From positions 35,411,436 to 35,475,435 of the forward strand of contig NC_087068.1 of assembly GCF_963678635.1 (NCBI RefSeq): a DNA stretch of 64,000 nucleotides. The letters run 5' to 3'. Positions within the stretch are counted from its first letter, which is position 1; every line of letters begins with the position of its first letter. The DNA comes from Symsagittifera roscoffensis (lineage: Eukaryota; Xenacoelomorpha; Acoela; Convolutidae). Made by a program: the position numbers and the translations under genes. The notes beneath the pieces are model-generated. The model had not been told where the DNA came from. It saw only the letters and a list, made by a program, of their open reading frames with translations, and made no database searches. Shown here piece after piece: positions 1 to 13,103 of the stretch.

Positions 1-2585
1 GAATTGACTAAAACTCGGGCGAAGGTCATTAGAAATTATCATTCCTGTTCCAACATCTTTAACTTTATGTCAAATAAAATATAAGATCTTTTTTTTCAGC
101 CAGATAAAGCAAAACAAAGGAATTGGAACAGTAGAAAAACTGACTTCTATTAGGTTACGAGCATCTAAGACTAGAAAAAAAAGTTTCTAATTTCAATCAA
201 GTTTCCTAGATGTTTCATTATTGACGCTATGCAATCAAACGAAAAAAAATTGACAAAATTGATAAAACATTTTTGTCAACTGTACATACCAGACAACAAA
301 ATCTTAAGTCAGTTCATCTGTTGAAAATTGAAAACACGTAGACTCAAATTTTGCTGGACTGAAATAAATTTTTGTGAACTTTTTTTCAACAAACACGTGC
401 TTAAAAAAGTAGGTTTTTTACGTTGCTCCTGGGGCGTCTCTGGCACGCTCATTGGGTTTCTGATTTTGACATCCTCTCATATGTAACTACTGTGAAAAAA
501 GTACTTAAAGTTGAATTTGTCATTATTATTTCATGTAAAAAATAAAACTACGGGAAATTGAATCCACATCCGAAATTCACCCGAAAATTTTCAACTGATT
601 TGACAACTGATTCAAAAATTTTTCTTGAATTGTTACTTTTTCATTTCTTTGTAGAAAAAAAATCATGGTTCAATTTATAGTTTAGAGAAAGATTATGATG
701 GCACATACTCCTTACAATACCTCCGCCACAGCGTGGCTGCACTTTTTGCAAATGCTTCTAATTGCTCTTTCGATTCCGACTATGGCTATTAAAACAAACG
801 AGTTTGCGCGTATCGGGGCAAAACAAATTGTATCGAGCCGTCTACATGTCTGAAAAATTTCTTTTAAGATTTTTTTTGAAACTTCGGAAGTACAGCGCGA
901 CAAATAATCTAGAATGAATCATTCAAATCGAGTCTTTTTGAAACTAGGTACTTGGTGTTGAACAAATAACACAAAAACCAAAAGATTTAGCCATGATAGC
1001 AGTGTTAAATCCACAAAGTCAGTGTTTCAAAGTCAGCAGAAACATGAATTTTTTGCAGTCTTTTGACGATACAATTTTCAATTGCACAGAAAGTTTAAAG
1101 ACGGACTTAAAAAATTCAAGGCTAGAGAAATACATAAATTTTGAATGGAAAAAATTTTCTTCAATTTCGGAAAAAAGAGAGAATTAAATGCTTTTTTAAT
1201 ACGACAACAGCTTGGAAAAGATTTTTGTGGAGAAAAAACAATTTCCACAAAAGAACAAGCCAGGTAACTTGTTGGATTGCTAGTAGACCAAAGTCTCACC
1301 TTTTTTTCAGCTTATTTATACAAATGTTTATGCAAAATAGCTTTTGCAACTCAGTCAATATAAACGCGTGCGACGATGGTATCATTATAAACATGTTCTT
1401 GACATCAATACTTTTATCTCATTTATCTTTTGATTCCATTTTTCAAAACTTTTCCCAATTTTAAAATTAACAGACGAAATGAACCTTACCACTGGGTAAT
1501 CAAAATCTGCTTCCTTTGCAGAAATTATGATCATGTAGGAGATCTATTTCTCAAGTCTAAAGTTTTACCAGTTAACAAACAAACTAATCTTTACTCAACA
1601 TAGCTTGACTAGAAAGTTTAATGTGGAGAAAAAGACCAAGACAAACGAAATTGTAAGAAGTATATCTATAACAGAGTACCTGTAAAACTGAACGAGCGCA
1701 CAAAACAATTGAAAAAAGTTAGGTTCCTACAAACACATTGGTGAAAAAAATCTGTATCAAAGAGTAGTTGTAACAATGGAACAATTTAAACGTGAAGCTG
1801 AGAAACGTCAGACCTAAGCAAAAAATATATAGGATTTTCAGACATTTTTGTTAGACATACACTAGAAAACTTTTTCTGATAGATCCATTACATATTTTCG
1901 AGGTTAGTTTAAAATCTAATAAAGTGTACAAGTTACAGGGTTTTTTTACATGCCGGTGTAGCTGTTGACTTTTAACGTATTGTGGGAGTTTAATTTAATA
2001 ACAGCATGTATATCTAAGCAATTTGTTAGTAAATTCTTCCATGTTTATGAAAAAAAATCAAAAACTATTGTGCATAAGTTTTGCATACAAATTTTAAATT
2101 TTAGGCTTTTTTGAGATATGTTTTGACTAACAACACTAGATTATGCAAGCAGAAGTTTTTTGAAATAGGTTTTAACTACTTTTAATTTATTCTGTCTATC
2201 GGATTTTTTTTCTTGTATTTTTTCTTGTTTCGTTCTTTCTTTGGTAGTTAGAACCCAAGTTATCGGAGAATTTAAGTTTTTGTTGCCAGTTTTAACTCTA
2301 AAACTAAGTTTTGTTGACAAACAATTTTCCATTTTTGTCAACCCAATTGACGCCTTCTGGTTTCCCCGGCCCCGGCCTAATTGATTCCTTAATGGGTTGT
2401 TACCTTGTTTAACAGACTTGTTTTTATCGGTTAGCCTCAATAAAAGTATTTCAAAAAGAGGTTTAGTAAATTTCAGAATTGGGAATGTTTTAAAACATGT
2501 TTTAAACCAAGGCAAAAAAACACGTTATATAACAGAAAATACAAAACAGTGTTTTTGATTTTAAACTTTTTATCGCAAAAAACTA
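1..2585. other. AT-rich non-coding DNA
   Basis: Low-GC sequence with many A and T runs. The open frames here are short, have no recognisable domain and show no coding-like composition. I see no gene, RNA or clear mobile element. Confidence 0.6.
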
Positions 2586-2664
2586 GCATTGTCTGGGAGT
2601 CGAACCGCTGCGATAGGTGTATGAGGAGCCTTTCCTGATTGAGCCGGCTCGATCTCTACAATGC
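2586..2664 (-). repeat. tRNA-like sequence, probably degenerate
   Basis: Read on the minus strand, the 79-base segment begins GCATTGT and ends ACAATGC, which would form a perfect seven-base-pair acceptor-like stem. It contains a perfect Pol III B box (GGTTCGACTCC, plus-strand position 2596-2606). The anticodon and T stems do not pair well when folded by eye, so it is more likely a tRNA pseudogene or tRNA-derived repeat than a working tRNA. Confidence 0.35.
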
Positions 2665-4501
2665 TGCACCGGATCATCTTGAAAATTTTGTAGCAAAAAG
2701 GAGATATGATTATCTGATTCCCGGTTTTCTTGCCGCATATCTATTAGATCATCGGTATGAGGCAAGAAAGTTAGAATTGAACAAATTGTAAAAAAAAACA
2801 ATAAAACATGTTTTCATAAAGAAAACGCTGTTTAACTGATTTTTTTAATAAAAAATGTTTTTTTTCCCAATCCTGATAAAGTTGATATTCATGACTTTCC
2901 TGTTGTCCTTGTTCATCAAAGCCCTGTCTTATTATTACTTGACGTTCCTTTGGAGCGTCGAAGTTTGTTTTTGTAGAAAAAATAGTGTCTAAATTGAAAT
3001 TTCAGATATGCGATAACAAATTTACCATTTGAAGGCTCGCTGTGTTAAAGGGACCCGAACTTCCGCCCCCCATTCATTTTGCCCGGTCTAAAAGTGCTTT
3101 GAAATGTTTCTCTTGAAAATGAATTGGCTTTTCCTGTCTCTCAATTGCTCTTTCAAGTTGCCTGAAAATATCACAGTCAGTTGTTTGAATAGCCTTGGGT
3201 AGTCTAACCTTTCATAAAAATTTCGCAACACAGATTAGGTTCCCTGATTTTCAGCTTAAAACTGGAACATTTTGACACCCTCTATAAAGTGCAACAGGGG
3301 TATATTTGAGGCTATAAAAATAATTCAATTAATGCTCTCCCGTCTCAAAGATTGCTGGTTTTCCATCCTCCAACGTAACTCTGCCCTGTAACTATTTCCG
3401 TCTTATTCATCTAAGCCCTCCTGGGGGTCTGGAAGGACATTCGTTTGACACCACCTGAACAAAAAATGAAACAATTGAGACATAACACATAAAGTGAGGA
3501 ACAATTATGGGTTCTTTTCCAGTCCCCCTTGATTTTTCTGAAATTCGATTCACGTAAGACTTATTAAAATGAAAATGACTTTCGATGTTCTAAATTGCAA
3601 AAAAAACGGGTCTGGCGTGATCAAGTGAACAAATTTTAACACAAATACAATCAAATTTTAATTAACCTTAAATATTAAGTCTACCAGGGTGCCTAAAACT
3701 GGATAATAGCCCACTTATCAAAATGGAAACGACAATTGGTTTGGATTGATTTAATTTCTTTGCCGCAGTCGTGGAAATCAATTTTTCAGAAAATATCGGG
3801 AGTATCGAACTTTTTAATAGTCATGAACCTAGCCTAGTGAATACTCTTATATAGGTCTTGGTGATGATTGTTTTTAAGGAAACTCTAAATTTGTTTACGC
3901 TCAAATTTAATTTTTTTTGCGGTTTGACTTTTGATTTTTTAGAATTAATTTCATTTGCCTAGTCAAAAGGGACACAATATCCTCTAAACACCTAAAAATT
4001 AACGCCATCAAAAACGTGATCGGCTTCTAGTTTCGAAAGTGGATTATAGTTTGCAGATTTCCCAGCGGAATAAAAATTTAACCTATTTATATATTTCTTA
4101 ATTTGGGTTAATTTTATAATAAAAAGTCAATCTTGCGTTCTTGATGAGCCTAAATGCCACTATTTTTCTTCAAAGAGCCTTAAAACTTTTTTTTTGATAT
4201 TGAAACTTGATTTTTTTTTCAGAAAACAGTCAGTATTTTGTTTCTGTTTTCTTGAGTTCGTTGAGTCTTTTCCAATTGCCTTTTGGCACTTTAGACGCTG
4301 TTTTTTTTCTGGCAACATTATAAGGGTCAATCAGAAAAAGCTCATGAACACAATTATGTTACCCAGTTATAGCAAAAACACTTAGACCGTTTCATAAGCC
4401 AGCTGTGCAATGACAAGTTAGAGCAATTTTATGGTGCAACGAGTGGTTTTACAAAATTATGTATGACGACAAAAAATGCTTGGCATGGCAAAAATTATGC
4501 A
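2665..4501. other. AT-rich non-coding DNA
   Basis: No supportable gene. Short open frames on both strands are phenylalanine- or lysine-rich products of T and A runs. Confidence 0.55.
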
Positions 4502-4546
4502 TAGACATTTGGCTCCCAGATATTTATGTCCGTGACAAAACAGTCC
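4502..4546 (+). repeat. Left terminal inverted repeat of the 4.5-kb element
   Basis: Its reverse complement aligns with 5461-5505 over about 45 bases with roughly ten mismatches. Confidence 0.5.
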
Positions 4547-5460
4547 GAAATTATAAATTTGTACCAGACATTAATTAGACTCTATGAATACCAATTAACC
4601 GTAGAACAGTCAAAACGAGCTAAAATCTTCAAAAAAAATTGAAATAAACAAAAAGCGTTTTGCGGAGCGGTGCAGTCACTAAGTTCAAGATCAAAAGTTT
4701 GGAAGTTCAACAGCCGATTCCCACAAAAAAAATTTTGTAATTTGATTAAAAATTGAAACTTAAAACCCCAAAATTGGGTAAATATGTCGAAGTTGAAATG
4801 GCTTGACTCGATTGAGCCAAAAGAAAGGGTATGCATTGATAATCATTTTGTTTTAAAACACGTGTTTTGAAACACGTAGTCATAGTTTAATGTTGCTGTT
4901 GCACCCTTTCAGGAAACTCGGAAGTTTACTTGGGTCGTAGACCGCAACCAACTGGGAAAAATTTTTGTCAAGTTTGCCATAAAAAAATTTTCGTAATGTG
5001 AAACACTTTGCCCGCAAACTTATTGTTTTGATCAAGGTTTCGGCGTTTTTCTGGTAATCCTGGAACTTTTCATTGAACTTGGGGGTATCTGTTGAATTCG
5101 ATGTTTGAAACGAACGTTTGCACCTTGAACTAAAATTTTTCATTTGTCACAAAGACTTCTATTGTTAACACGAAGTAGAGAGCAATAACAATGACACTTT
5201 GATCTCTCGTGTCTAAATTGGGCAAAATTATCATCAATCAGTTTTTGTGTAGATATGTGTAAATGATGTGAATTTTGTCGCTAATATGCTTCTCAAAGAA
5301 AATTGGGGTCTATTGCTCAGTTGCGTGGCCTTATCGATTTAATGCCTCCTATTGAAAGCTTATCAAATGAATCTGGTCAGTTACTAGTCTGGCAATTGCT
5401 CGGACAATTTTGGGACATTTTTGTCTGGGAACCAAGGTTCTATGACAATTTTTCCTTTTT

Positions 5461-5505
5461 GGACAGTTTTTTCCGGGACATAAATGTCTGGGACACAAAT
5501 GACCA
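5461..5505 (-). repeat. Right terminal inverted repeat of the 4.5-kb element
   Basis: Inverted partner of 4502-4546. It contains the palindromic word GGGACATAAATGTCTGGGAC. Confidence 0.5.
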
Positions 5506-7305
5506 GACACGGGCATAAATAATCCGCTAGCCTAATTTTGTTGCTATGAAAAAATGTGAATAAAAAAATCAGTTTTAAAAAATTGCAGGTGGGGGGGAGG
5601 AGGAAAAAGCGTTCAATTGTCACTTTAGCCAATTTCTTTAGCAATTTCCAAAACTAATTACGTTCAGAACTTAATACTTCACAGAAATAGAAATGAAAAA
5701 ATGTCCAACAATTATTGGGATACGAGTGTTTTCCTACTAAATTTTTAGTATATATCGAAAAATCAATTCTCTTTTTTTTTCAAAAAGAAAAAACCGAATG
5801 TCGAAAATAGATTCAAAGTTTCGCAAAATAAATGAAATTTTTTGCCCAACCACTTGTCATAGTTGATTTAAAAACTATCAAAGTTACTTTTAATCTATAC
5901 AACCATAAAAACTTATATAACAACTGAATTGGAAGTGATTTTGAAATCAACTATGACAATTGTCTAAAAAATCATTTCTCTGCTTTGCGAAACTTTAAAT
6001 CTGCATTCTCACATCTGAAATTTACATTGCGCAAAAAATGTTTGACCTAAAAATGATTTTTTGATATTCTAGAATAAATTCACTAGCCAAAAAGGGAAGT
6101 TTCACTAGCCAAAAAGAGTTCCGTAGGTGAGTTGAAATTTTTTGAGAAAATTGTTGAAATAATATTTTTTGAAAATGTTTCTTTGATGAAAGAATAAAAA
6201 AATTAGTTCATGTTTCATTAACTTTGTTCTCCTGCATAAAATGTCAGGTTATACAAATTGAATAGCTTGAATGATCTGTTAACGTGTCTGAAGTAGTAGG
6301 GTCAAAATTGATTAAACTTAAACCCTTTCAACTTCACGACAACTGGTCACATAAAATATCTAAAAAACGATACTTTTTCATTTTAGAATAGTACACATAC
6401 GGAAAACTGCAGCATGGATAATTTTTCCGTTAGACGGAGGTTTTCTAGATGTTTTCATTTCTAGTTTTCTAGTTTCAATTCAAAGGAGAGACAAATCAAA
6501 TATCGCCGAAAAACCAAGAGAAAAATTTAAAGTATTGAAAACTTTTTTGTGCTCATTTTGTTTTGACGCGATATATTTGTCTTATTCTAACAAAATTCCC
6601 GTTTAATTTGATTCCATATCTTTTGATAAAACTGGGTGACGTCTCTTAATATATATTTTTTCAAAAAAAGTTTTAAAGAAGTTTTTTGTCTAAATTACAA
6701 AAGTATTAGATGTTTTTAGGTGAGTCTCAGGCAGGACAAAAATTTGAAAGCGTAATTCTGTAACTTGAACTAAAAACGTCTTTCAGTTTGCATTCTTTTT
6801 TCCGGAACTGGATGAATCAAAAGACGAGCTTTTCGCTGAAAAAAGTGCTGTTAAGTACGGGCCAAATTATTTTGGAAGCGCAAATTGAATATCATAGCTC
6901 ACGATAAATAAAAAGCATGCTTTGGTTTTGCCAAACGTATATATCAGTGATTCTGTCCGAAACTCCCCAGTGGATGCAAAAATACAATGCACGGAGGAAA
7001 ATAGAAAAGAGATCTTTTTTGACTGGTTTGACAACTTACTCACCAACAGCCATGTCATCATTACATTTTTGAAAATGATTTAATGGCACTTATTCTAATT
7101 AAAAAAAGCAAATCAGTCGTCAAAGTGCAACACAGGATGATTCACTCCCGATACTATTTAGATACAAGCTTGTCTTTGAGCTTTGCACGGTAATTAGAAG
7201 CTAGGTTCTTCTCTGGTCCCACCTAGTGACTCGTGATTGAATGTACACCGTACTTGTTTATATAATCTGTTCATTCGCCCGGGGATCTTATCCTGTTCCA
7301 GTTGA
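5506..7305. other. AT-rich non-coding DNA with a short direct repeat
   Basis: No gene seen. A 16-base word, TTCACTAGCCAAAAAG, occurs twice in direct orientation near 6079 and 6101, 22 bases apart. It could be the remnant of another motif-built repeat end, but no inverted partner was found. Confidence 0.5.
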
Positions 7306-7363
7306 ATGAGCAGAAGCTTTGTCGGAGTGTATCCAAACCGTGTTCTTCAGACTGGAAGCGAAG
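7306..7363 (+). CDS. Candidate first coding exon (weak)
   Basis: An ATG preceded in frame by TGA opens 19 codons plus one base of balanced composition (MSRSFVGVYPNRVLQTGSE) and runs directly into a good splice donor, GAAG|GTAAAC. It lies on the same strand as the terminal exon at 13104 and could belong to the same gene, with intermediate exons unrecognised or lost in the gap at 7863-8062. The call rests only on composition, an ATG and a donor; no protein family is recognised, and chance is a real alternative. Confidence 0.25.
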
Positions 7364-7862
7364 GTAAACCACCGTTTTGTTTGTTTTCGGTCCCCTGGAG
7401 AACTTTTACAGTTTTATGGTTTACCCATTTAAAACTCTGTTGATCTTGACAAACAATGAACAGGCGGAAAAGCCCCCAAACATAATAATGTCCGTACTCA
7501 ATTTCCTTAGACATGATTTTTCCTCCAGTTACACATCAGATATCTTACTTTTTTGCAGGCTATTTTGGTTGAAACTTTCAAAAATCTGCCAAAATGTCTG
7601 ATTGTTGACTGACATGTTGACTCAGACGTTTATCTTGGTGCAATTATCAATAACTAGGAGACATGAAAGTAAACGATAAGTTTGAAAGTGACATTTTATG
7701 GTTTAAAGGTGTATTCTGAACTGCTTCAATTACGTTTTGAGTAAACTATGCTACTAATTTGATAGTTTATGATTGAAGTCAGGTTTAAAACAGACTTCGA
7801 GAAAATAAACGCGACTGGTCTTTGACAAAATACGCCTGCAGTCCTTTAAACGCTTTTTGTAA

Positions 7863-8062
7863 NNNNNNNNNNNNNNNNNNNNNNNNNNNNNNNNNNNNNN
7901 NNNNNNNNNNNNNNNNNNNNNNNNNNNNNNNNNNNNNNNNNNNNNNNNNNNNNNNNNNNNNNNNNNNNNNNNNNNNNNNNNNNNNNNNNNNNNNNNNNNN
8001 NNNNNNNNNNNNNNNNNNNNNNNNNNNNNNNNNNNNNNNNNNNNNNNNNNNNNNNNNNNNNN
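7863..8062. other. Assembly gap of exactly 200 N
   Basis: Exactly 200 undetermined bases, which suggests a scaffolding placeholder rather than a measured gap. Reading frames that appear to cross it are meaningless. Confidence 0.98.
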
Positions 8063-8410
8063 TTGTCTACGACAAGAACATCCAAATAGACAGAAAGTTT
8101 TTTTATGTTCCCATTTTTTCATGCTAGCTTCCAGTAAATGTGTTTGTTTTTGATTTGCATCTTTTATTTGCAAAAAATTAATTTATAGCATTTTAAATGA
8201 AAACTAAATGGAAGGCAAATGATTTAGAACGAATTTGGAAGTTTACAAAAAACCTCGTTATGATTTGCTGTTTCAGGGAAAATGTAAAAGGAGCAACGGA
8301 AAAGTTTCTACTAATGGTATAATTATCCTGGTTTCAGTACCCAAAATAGACGTTTTTAACATGAACTGCTTCTAAACCGAAAGTTTTTTGAAATCAACTT
8401 TTCCCTGCGT

Positions 8411-8585
8411 TATTTTTTGTGAGGCAATAATTCGGAGCAGGGGAAAATAGGTAACAAGTGACTCCGAATACAGATTCACGCGCAGTGTTCTTCTAATGCC
8501 CTGAGCGCAGCGGAGAGAAATGGAGCAAGCATATGATGATTACAAATTCCTTGTTACAATTTGTCGTCTGTTATGAGTTGTCGCT
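8411..8585 (-). repeat. Left copy of an inverted repeat pair (partner 12870-13007)
   Basis: The reverse complement of this segment aligns with 12870-13007. Both start with GCGACAA-type words, share GCTTGCTCC followed by CCGCTGC, then CTGCGCGT and AATC, and finish with GCCTCAC followed by an A run. The outer ends read TATTTTTTGTGAGGC inwards, as expected for the terminal repeats of one 4.6-kb element, although two independent insertions are also possible. Confidence 0.5.
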
Positions 8586-9019
8586 TCACTCATTATTTGA
8601 CCTTCACCTACTTTGCTTTCTGTGAAATAATTTACAATATATTTTCAATTTTTTGAATTCCCAGTTGTGAGAGCTGATAAACTTTTTCTATCCTTTAGAT
8701 GCGAGGGGTTCACTCGTTTATCACACGTAACAGCAATTAATTTGCAAGGAAAGCAGACATCATGATTTTTGAAATCACATTAGAACTTGTTTATGATCCG
8801 GCACTTCCAAACAGTGAGAAAGAACTAAAGCTTAGATGGCGTATTCGCGATAGTTTCGATGGTTTCAATTTCAAGCCCGCTTATTTTAATTTGGATTTCA
8901 GAAAAAAACTTCGACACACATGCAAAACAGAGTTTCGCAACACTTGTGATACCACACACTCATTTGAAAAGCAAATTTGATAAGGTAATTTTCTTCAAAA
9001 ATCAAAAAGGTTGTCAAAC

Positions 9020-9830
9020 ACGGTCAACATTAAAAAAACTTGTTTTTCCGAAATCAGTAACTTTTTAGTGCTTAAAGCAGGTCGTGGCCGGTGAAGTAGA
9101 GAAGATTCCCAAAATCGGATTTCTCGATTGAAAACTTAACATGAGAATTGGCTCGGTAATTTTCGAGCAGAGTAAAAAAAAAACTTTGAAAAGCGGTCAA
9201 GTTTCAAAGCTTTCACTTGTATGAAGGTCATAAGTTTTTCCCAACAAACTGAGTGTATCAAATTATAAAACTAAGCTTCCAACAACTTGTTGTGTAAATT
9301 ATATAAAGGATATCAAATCTGACAGAATAGTTATTAAAAAATGATTAAAAAACTCCAAAAATGGTTAACACATCATATAGTTGACATTTCCGACAAACAT
9401 GCAGAAGAAATTAAGCCAACCCTTCAGTTTCTATTCAACCCAAAAAATCAGGCTTGAATTCAAACTTTGATTTTTTTGACGGCCATAACTTTGTGCATCA
9501 CCCTTTTTTAGGGTTGAACACAAAATTTCAGACATGGAAAGTTTTTTGGAAAATACGAGAAATTTAGAAAAAAAAATGCTCAAATAAGTCAAAAAATTCC
9601 TTTTTCCGAGAATGATAACTTTTAGTGTATGTTGCTATAGCAGGGGAGCTTCCCACGACCCGATATCTCCATTGAACTCACAACCTCAGTTTTTTGTGAA
9701 AAGTTGAAAAAGGTTCAATAAACGGTAAAAAAAAATCAAAAGTTTGACTTTTTCGAGGGCCATATTTTTGTGTGTAGACAAAAATTGGGCATGGCCGCTT
9801 ATGAAAAAGAACTTTTTTCATTGAAACAAA
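9020..9830 (+). repeat. Diverged tandem-like repeats
   Basis: A motif of the form TTTTT, CGA or GA, a short variable part, then ATAACTTT and GTG recurs near 9044, 9470, 9600 and 9745 with similar AT-rich flanks. The copies are strongly diverged and irregularly spaced. No coding potential is visible. Confidence 0.35.
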
Positions 9831-12800
9831 AAAAGTCAGATTTGATATATTAGTTTTTGAAAGAACGGAACAAAATCAAAAATATTGGTCAATTATTGCC
9901 TTTGTGAAGACTGAAGAAAAGGGATAAAGCAGTAAAGCAAAAAGAGACTAGCGGAGTATGCAGGCACATAAAACTGTAAACGATTTTTCTTTTAAATCTT
10001 TTTTAAAAATCGGTTCAAGGGCTTTTGAGGAAAAAAATTGCAAAATGTGATAAAAATTTCCAGAGCGTCTCAAAAAATAAAACAAAAACCCAATCCCATG
10101 CACTTTCATAACACTTGTTTTTTTTTCAAACAGGAATTCTAGGCAAATATGCCAAGCAAGACATTTGAAATTCAAATGTGCCACTGAACAGAACTTACGA
10201 AGCAAAAACAAAACTGACAGACAAGCAGACACCAGTTGAGACGAAAAAAACTGACTTTGAAAAAAAAATTGAAAAAGTTTCAAGTCCCCTATAACCTTAA
10301 AACTACCCTGTAGTGACTAGTGCCCACCCAGTAGTTAAATTTGAACTTTAATGAAATTGAGTTTGTCAGCTGCATAGTGATTTAATTTATTTGAGTTAAA
10401 CTAGTTGTTAACCCAAAAAAGTCTATATTCCGATTTAATAACGCTTGCTAATCACAAGCGTATAAAAGATATCTTCGAGTAAAAAGAACTGCTCTAAATG
10501 TATCAATTTTTCATAAAAATTTTCAATGAAACAGAAGAGTTTTCAACAGCGGGGTAAGGTCGACTAAATCTGTGACTCAATCGATTTTTTGATTGATTTC
10601 TTTCACTTCAAAAGTCAAAACCGGTATCACCCCTCTATTGCTATCCAAAACAACGGCAGAAAATTTTTGAATGTCAACTAATGTAGTCGAAGCATTCTCT
10701 GCTATTTTGGCAGCAACCTGTTACTCTTGTTGTAAGTCAGTCAATTCATATTCTATCGAATTGGACCCTTTATTGTTTCTATAGATTTGTTGAGGCCGCA
10801 AAGTATGAGTAGGGTTATGTTTCTAAATTAGTCACGATTAAGAAGTCACGCGAGTGTTTACAGGTGAAAAAAGCAAAGAAAGCAGACGGTCTTTCTACGA
10901 ACATAAACTGTTCTAGTAAGACCTTGTCATATTCTTTCGACATATCAACTTATGTCAGCACAAAGAATCTCTTCCCCTATTTTTACCGAACAAAACACGG
11001 CAAAAAAGAGCGGGGAAGAATTTAAATAATTCATGGCCAACTTTGAATATTTTCTGGCATTGGTTTCCATACTATGCACAATGGAATCTTATGTAAACAC
11101 TTTCTCATCAATTCGCACTTTATGAACTTCACCGATATTAGCCGGGAATAGGTAATCAGAAATCATACAGGTATGGAAAGAGTGTCAGAGTGAATTGAGC
11201 CCCCCCCCCCTTATAGAACCTGTATCGTCTCAACAGAGCAGTGGCAATGGCTTATAAGGCAACAAGTAATTATGTTAATTTTATGCGTACAGTGAAAAGA
11301 CCTTTTATGACCAATTTTGATTAAAGAGTTTGGTTTGATGGTACGTCACTAGTTAGAGAGGGTTAGAAATAAATAGGGTTTATTGGAACTTAAGTGACAT
11401 TTGGGCAGATGAGTCTTTTTTGATTTAACTGATTAGCTCGTGACATTTTTTACATCTACATTTTCTGTTCCATTTATACTGTATATTTTACTCTCGACCA
11501 GTAATTCCGTTTCTATACATCACCCGGTTCTGGTATATTCGGCAGATTCATCAATCAATGTAAAATGACACTTTTAGCGGCACTAATTTTTATTTATGAG
11601 GCTTGACACAGTAAAACCTTGACTTCCCGATTTTTCCAATTTTTTCAGACTTTTAAGCATGAAGTTGATGCAAAACAAAGTGCGTTAACTTTTGTTGTAC
11701 CTATTGCATTTGTATGTAAGTATCGTTTTTCCGCTATTTAGCAGGTAATCATGTTTTACGTTTTGGCAATATGATATGTAAAAATTCGAATTTCATTTCT
11801 AACCAAGCAGCTGATTGGTGAACAACTGCAGTACCAATATGACAGAATACAAATTATTCTATTGTTGCATCTTCTCATATCATTTTTCCCCCTAAGGCAT
11901 GTTTCAAACGATCTTTTCGAGTTCATTTTTAAATATTCGGCAATTGTTCTAAATAGAATTATCATCTACTTCCATGGTTCATAATTAATTCACATTTTCT
12001 TGTTTTTAATCCCTCCCACTTTATTCATTTATCACGTGGATTTCATGCTGATATTTGTTTCATTCTTCAAGTTTTTTTTCTAATTTTGAGATGAAAAAGG
12101 AATAAAAGTAACGCAAAGCTCTATTCAATACTAATACTTAAAGCTGAAAAAAATGGAAACCAATGTCCCAACTAATTGGTAGTAACAATATCTAAGTTGA
12201 GTTTGAGCCTGCGGGCTTTAGTAATTCAAAAGAAGTGGTTATCTGAAAACGCGTGAATATTATCAAAGAAAAGTTCTATAAATCTGCATATCTTTCCGAT
12301 AACTGGTGACGTCAGAGAACTTATTTGAAGCTCACCGGACTAACAACTTACTTGCACGGTGTTCCAAAAAGGCTTCCATGTAAACGATTGTAGATTTCAG
12401 GGTGAAAGATGTTCTCCGTTGACTGCATTATGGTAGAAAATGTTGGTTTTAGTTTGGCCCAGAAAATGAATAAAACGATTTTTATGTGTTAACACAAATC
12501 TTAGTTCCGGAAGAAGAAAAGGTTGCAAAAGTAGGCCATTGTGCAATCCTCAACCCCCATTTTTTGAAAATTTCTATCAAGCCAGACAGAATTAAAGGTC
12601 TTCCGATTCTAAGAAAGTGTTAGATGCACATGGCATCTTTCATTCAAGCGCTGCCATAATATTCCCTTTGAATGGATTAAAGCGTCACCTCTTAGAGAAT
12701 CGATTCATTAACAAAATACCAATTAGAACGAGAAAAACGAAAGTTTTTCACGCTCTTATTCATAAAATTGACCTCTCATGGACTGAAAAATAACACTGTA

Positions 12801-12869
12801 ACTTGCAGAGTTAGTTGAAAAATATGTGGTGAAACATAGGGCAGGAGGACAATTTGCAACATGCGACAA
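9831..12869. other. AT-rich non-coding DNA
   Basis: No gene that can be supported. One 45-base stretch with splice-like borders (10687-10731) is discussed among the rejected items. A run of ten C occurs near 11202. Confidence 0.5.
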
Positions 12870-13007
12870 TTCGTAACGCGACGATTCGTAAAAAGTGACA
12901 ATACGCTTGCTCCGCTGCACCTACATCCGGCACGAGAAAAATACTGCGCGTTAATCAGTGACCCTGCTTAATCTACTGTTACGAGTGGACGCCTCACGAA
13001 AAAAATA
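12870..13007 (+). repeat. Right copy of an inverted repeat pair (partner 8411-8585)
   Basis: Starts with repeated GCGACAATTCGTAA / GCGACGATTCGTAA words and ends GCCTCACGAAAAAAATA, mirroring the left copy. It ends about 100 bases before the terminal exon at 13104. Confidence 0.5.
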
Positions 13008-13103
13008 GAATGTTCTTGTCTTCTCTTAGTTTCTTCAACTCTGATACAGACAAAAACAGGAATCAAATGTGCTATGTATCTTAAAGTAGAATTCTGCGTT
13101 TAG

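Larger units (their letters stand above)
4502..5505. mobile_element. Presumptive non-autonomous element with inverted terminal repeats
   Basis: The left end (4502-4546) and the right end (5461-5505) are imperfect inverted copies of each other, sharing the cores GGACATAAAT and TCTGGGA. The right end holds further half-copies of the same GGACA / TGTCTGGGA words (about 5385-5440), so the ends are built of short reiterated motifs. The 0.9-kb interior has no long reading frame, which suits a MITE-like non-autonomous DNA element. No clear target-site duplication was found by eye. Confidence 0.5.

Noticed and set aside
2141-2515. 124-codon minus-strand frame
   Set aside because: Lys/Thr-rich low-complexity product of AT-rich DNA, no domain or splice context.
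7754-8173. Reading frames spanning the N gap
   Set aside because: They exist only because 200 N are translated as unknown residues.
8762-8980. A 72-codon plus-strand frame with a coding-like first half (VYDPALPNSEKELKLRWRIRD)
   Set aside because: No domain, no convincing donor, and the second half looks like repeat DNA; insufficient to call an exon.
10687-10731. A 45-base stretch between TAG and GTAAGT, phase-compatible with the 7306-7363 candidate, encoding a hydrophobic segment
   Set aside because: Too short, weak acceptor with no pyrimidine tract, and no family support; such borders arise by chance in AT-rich DNA.
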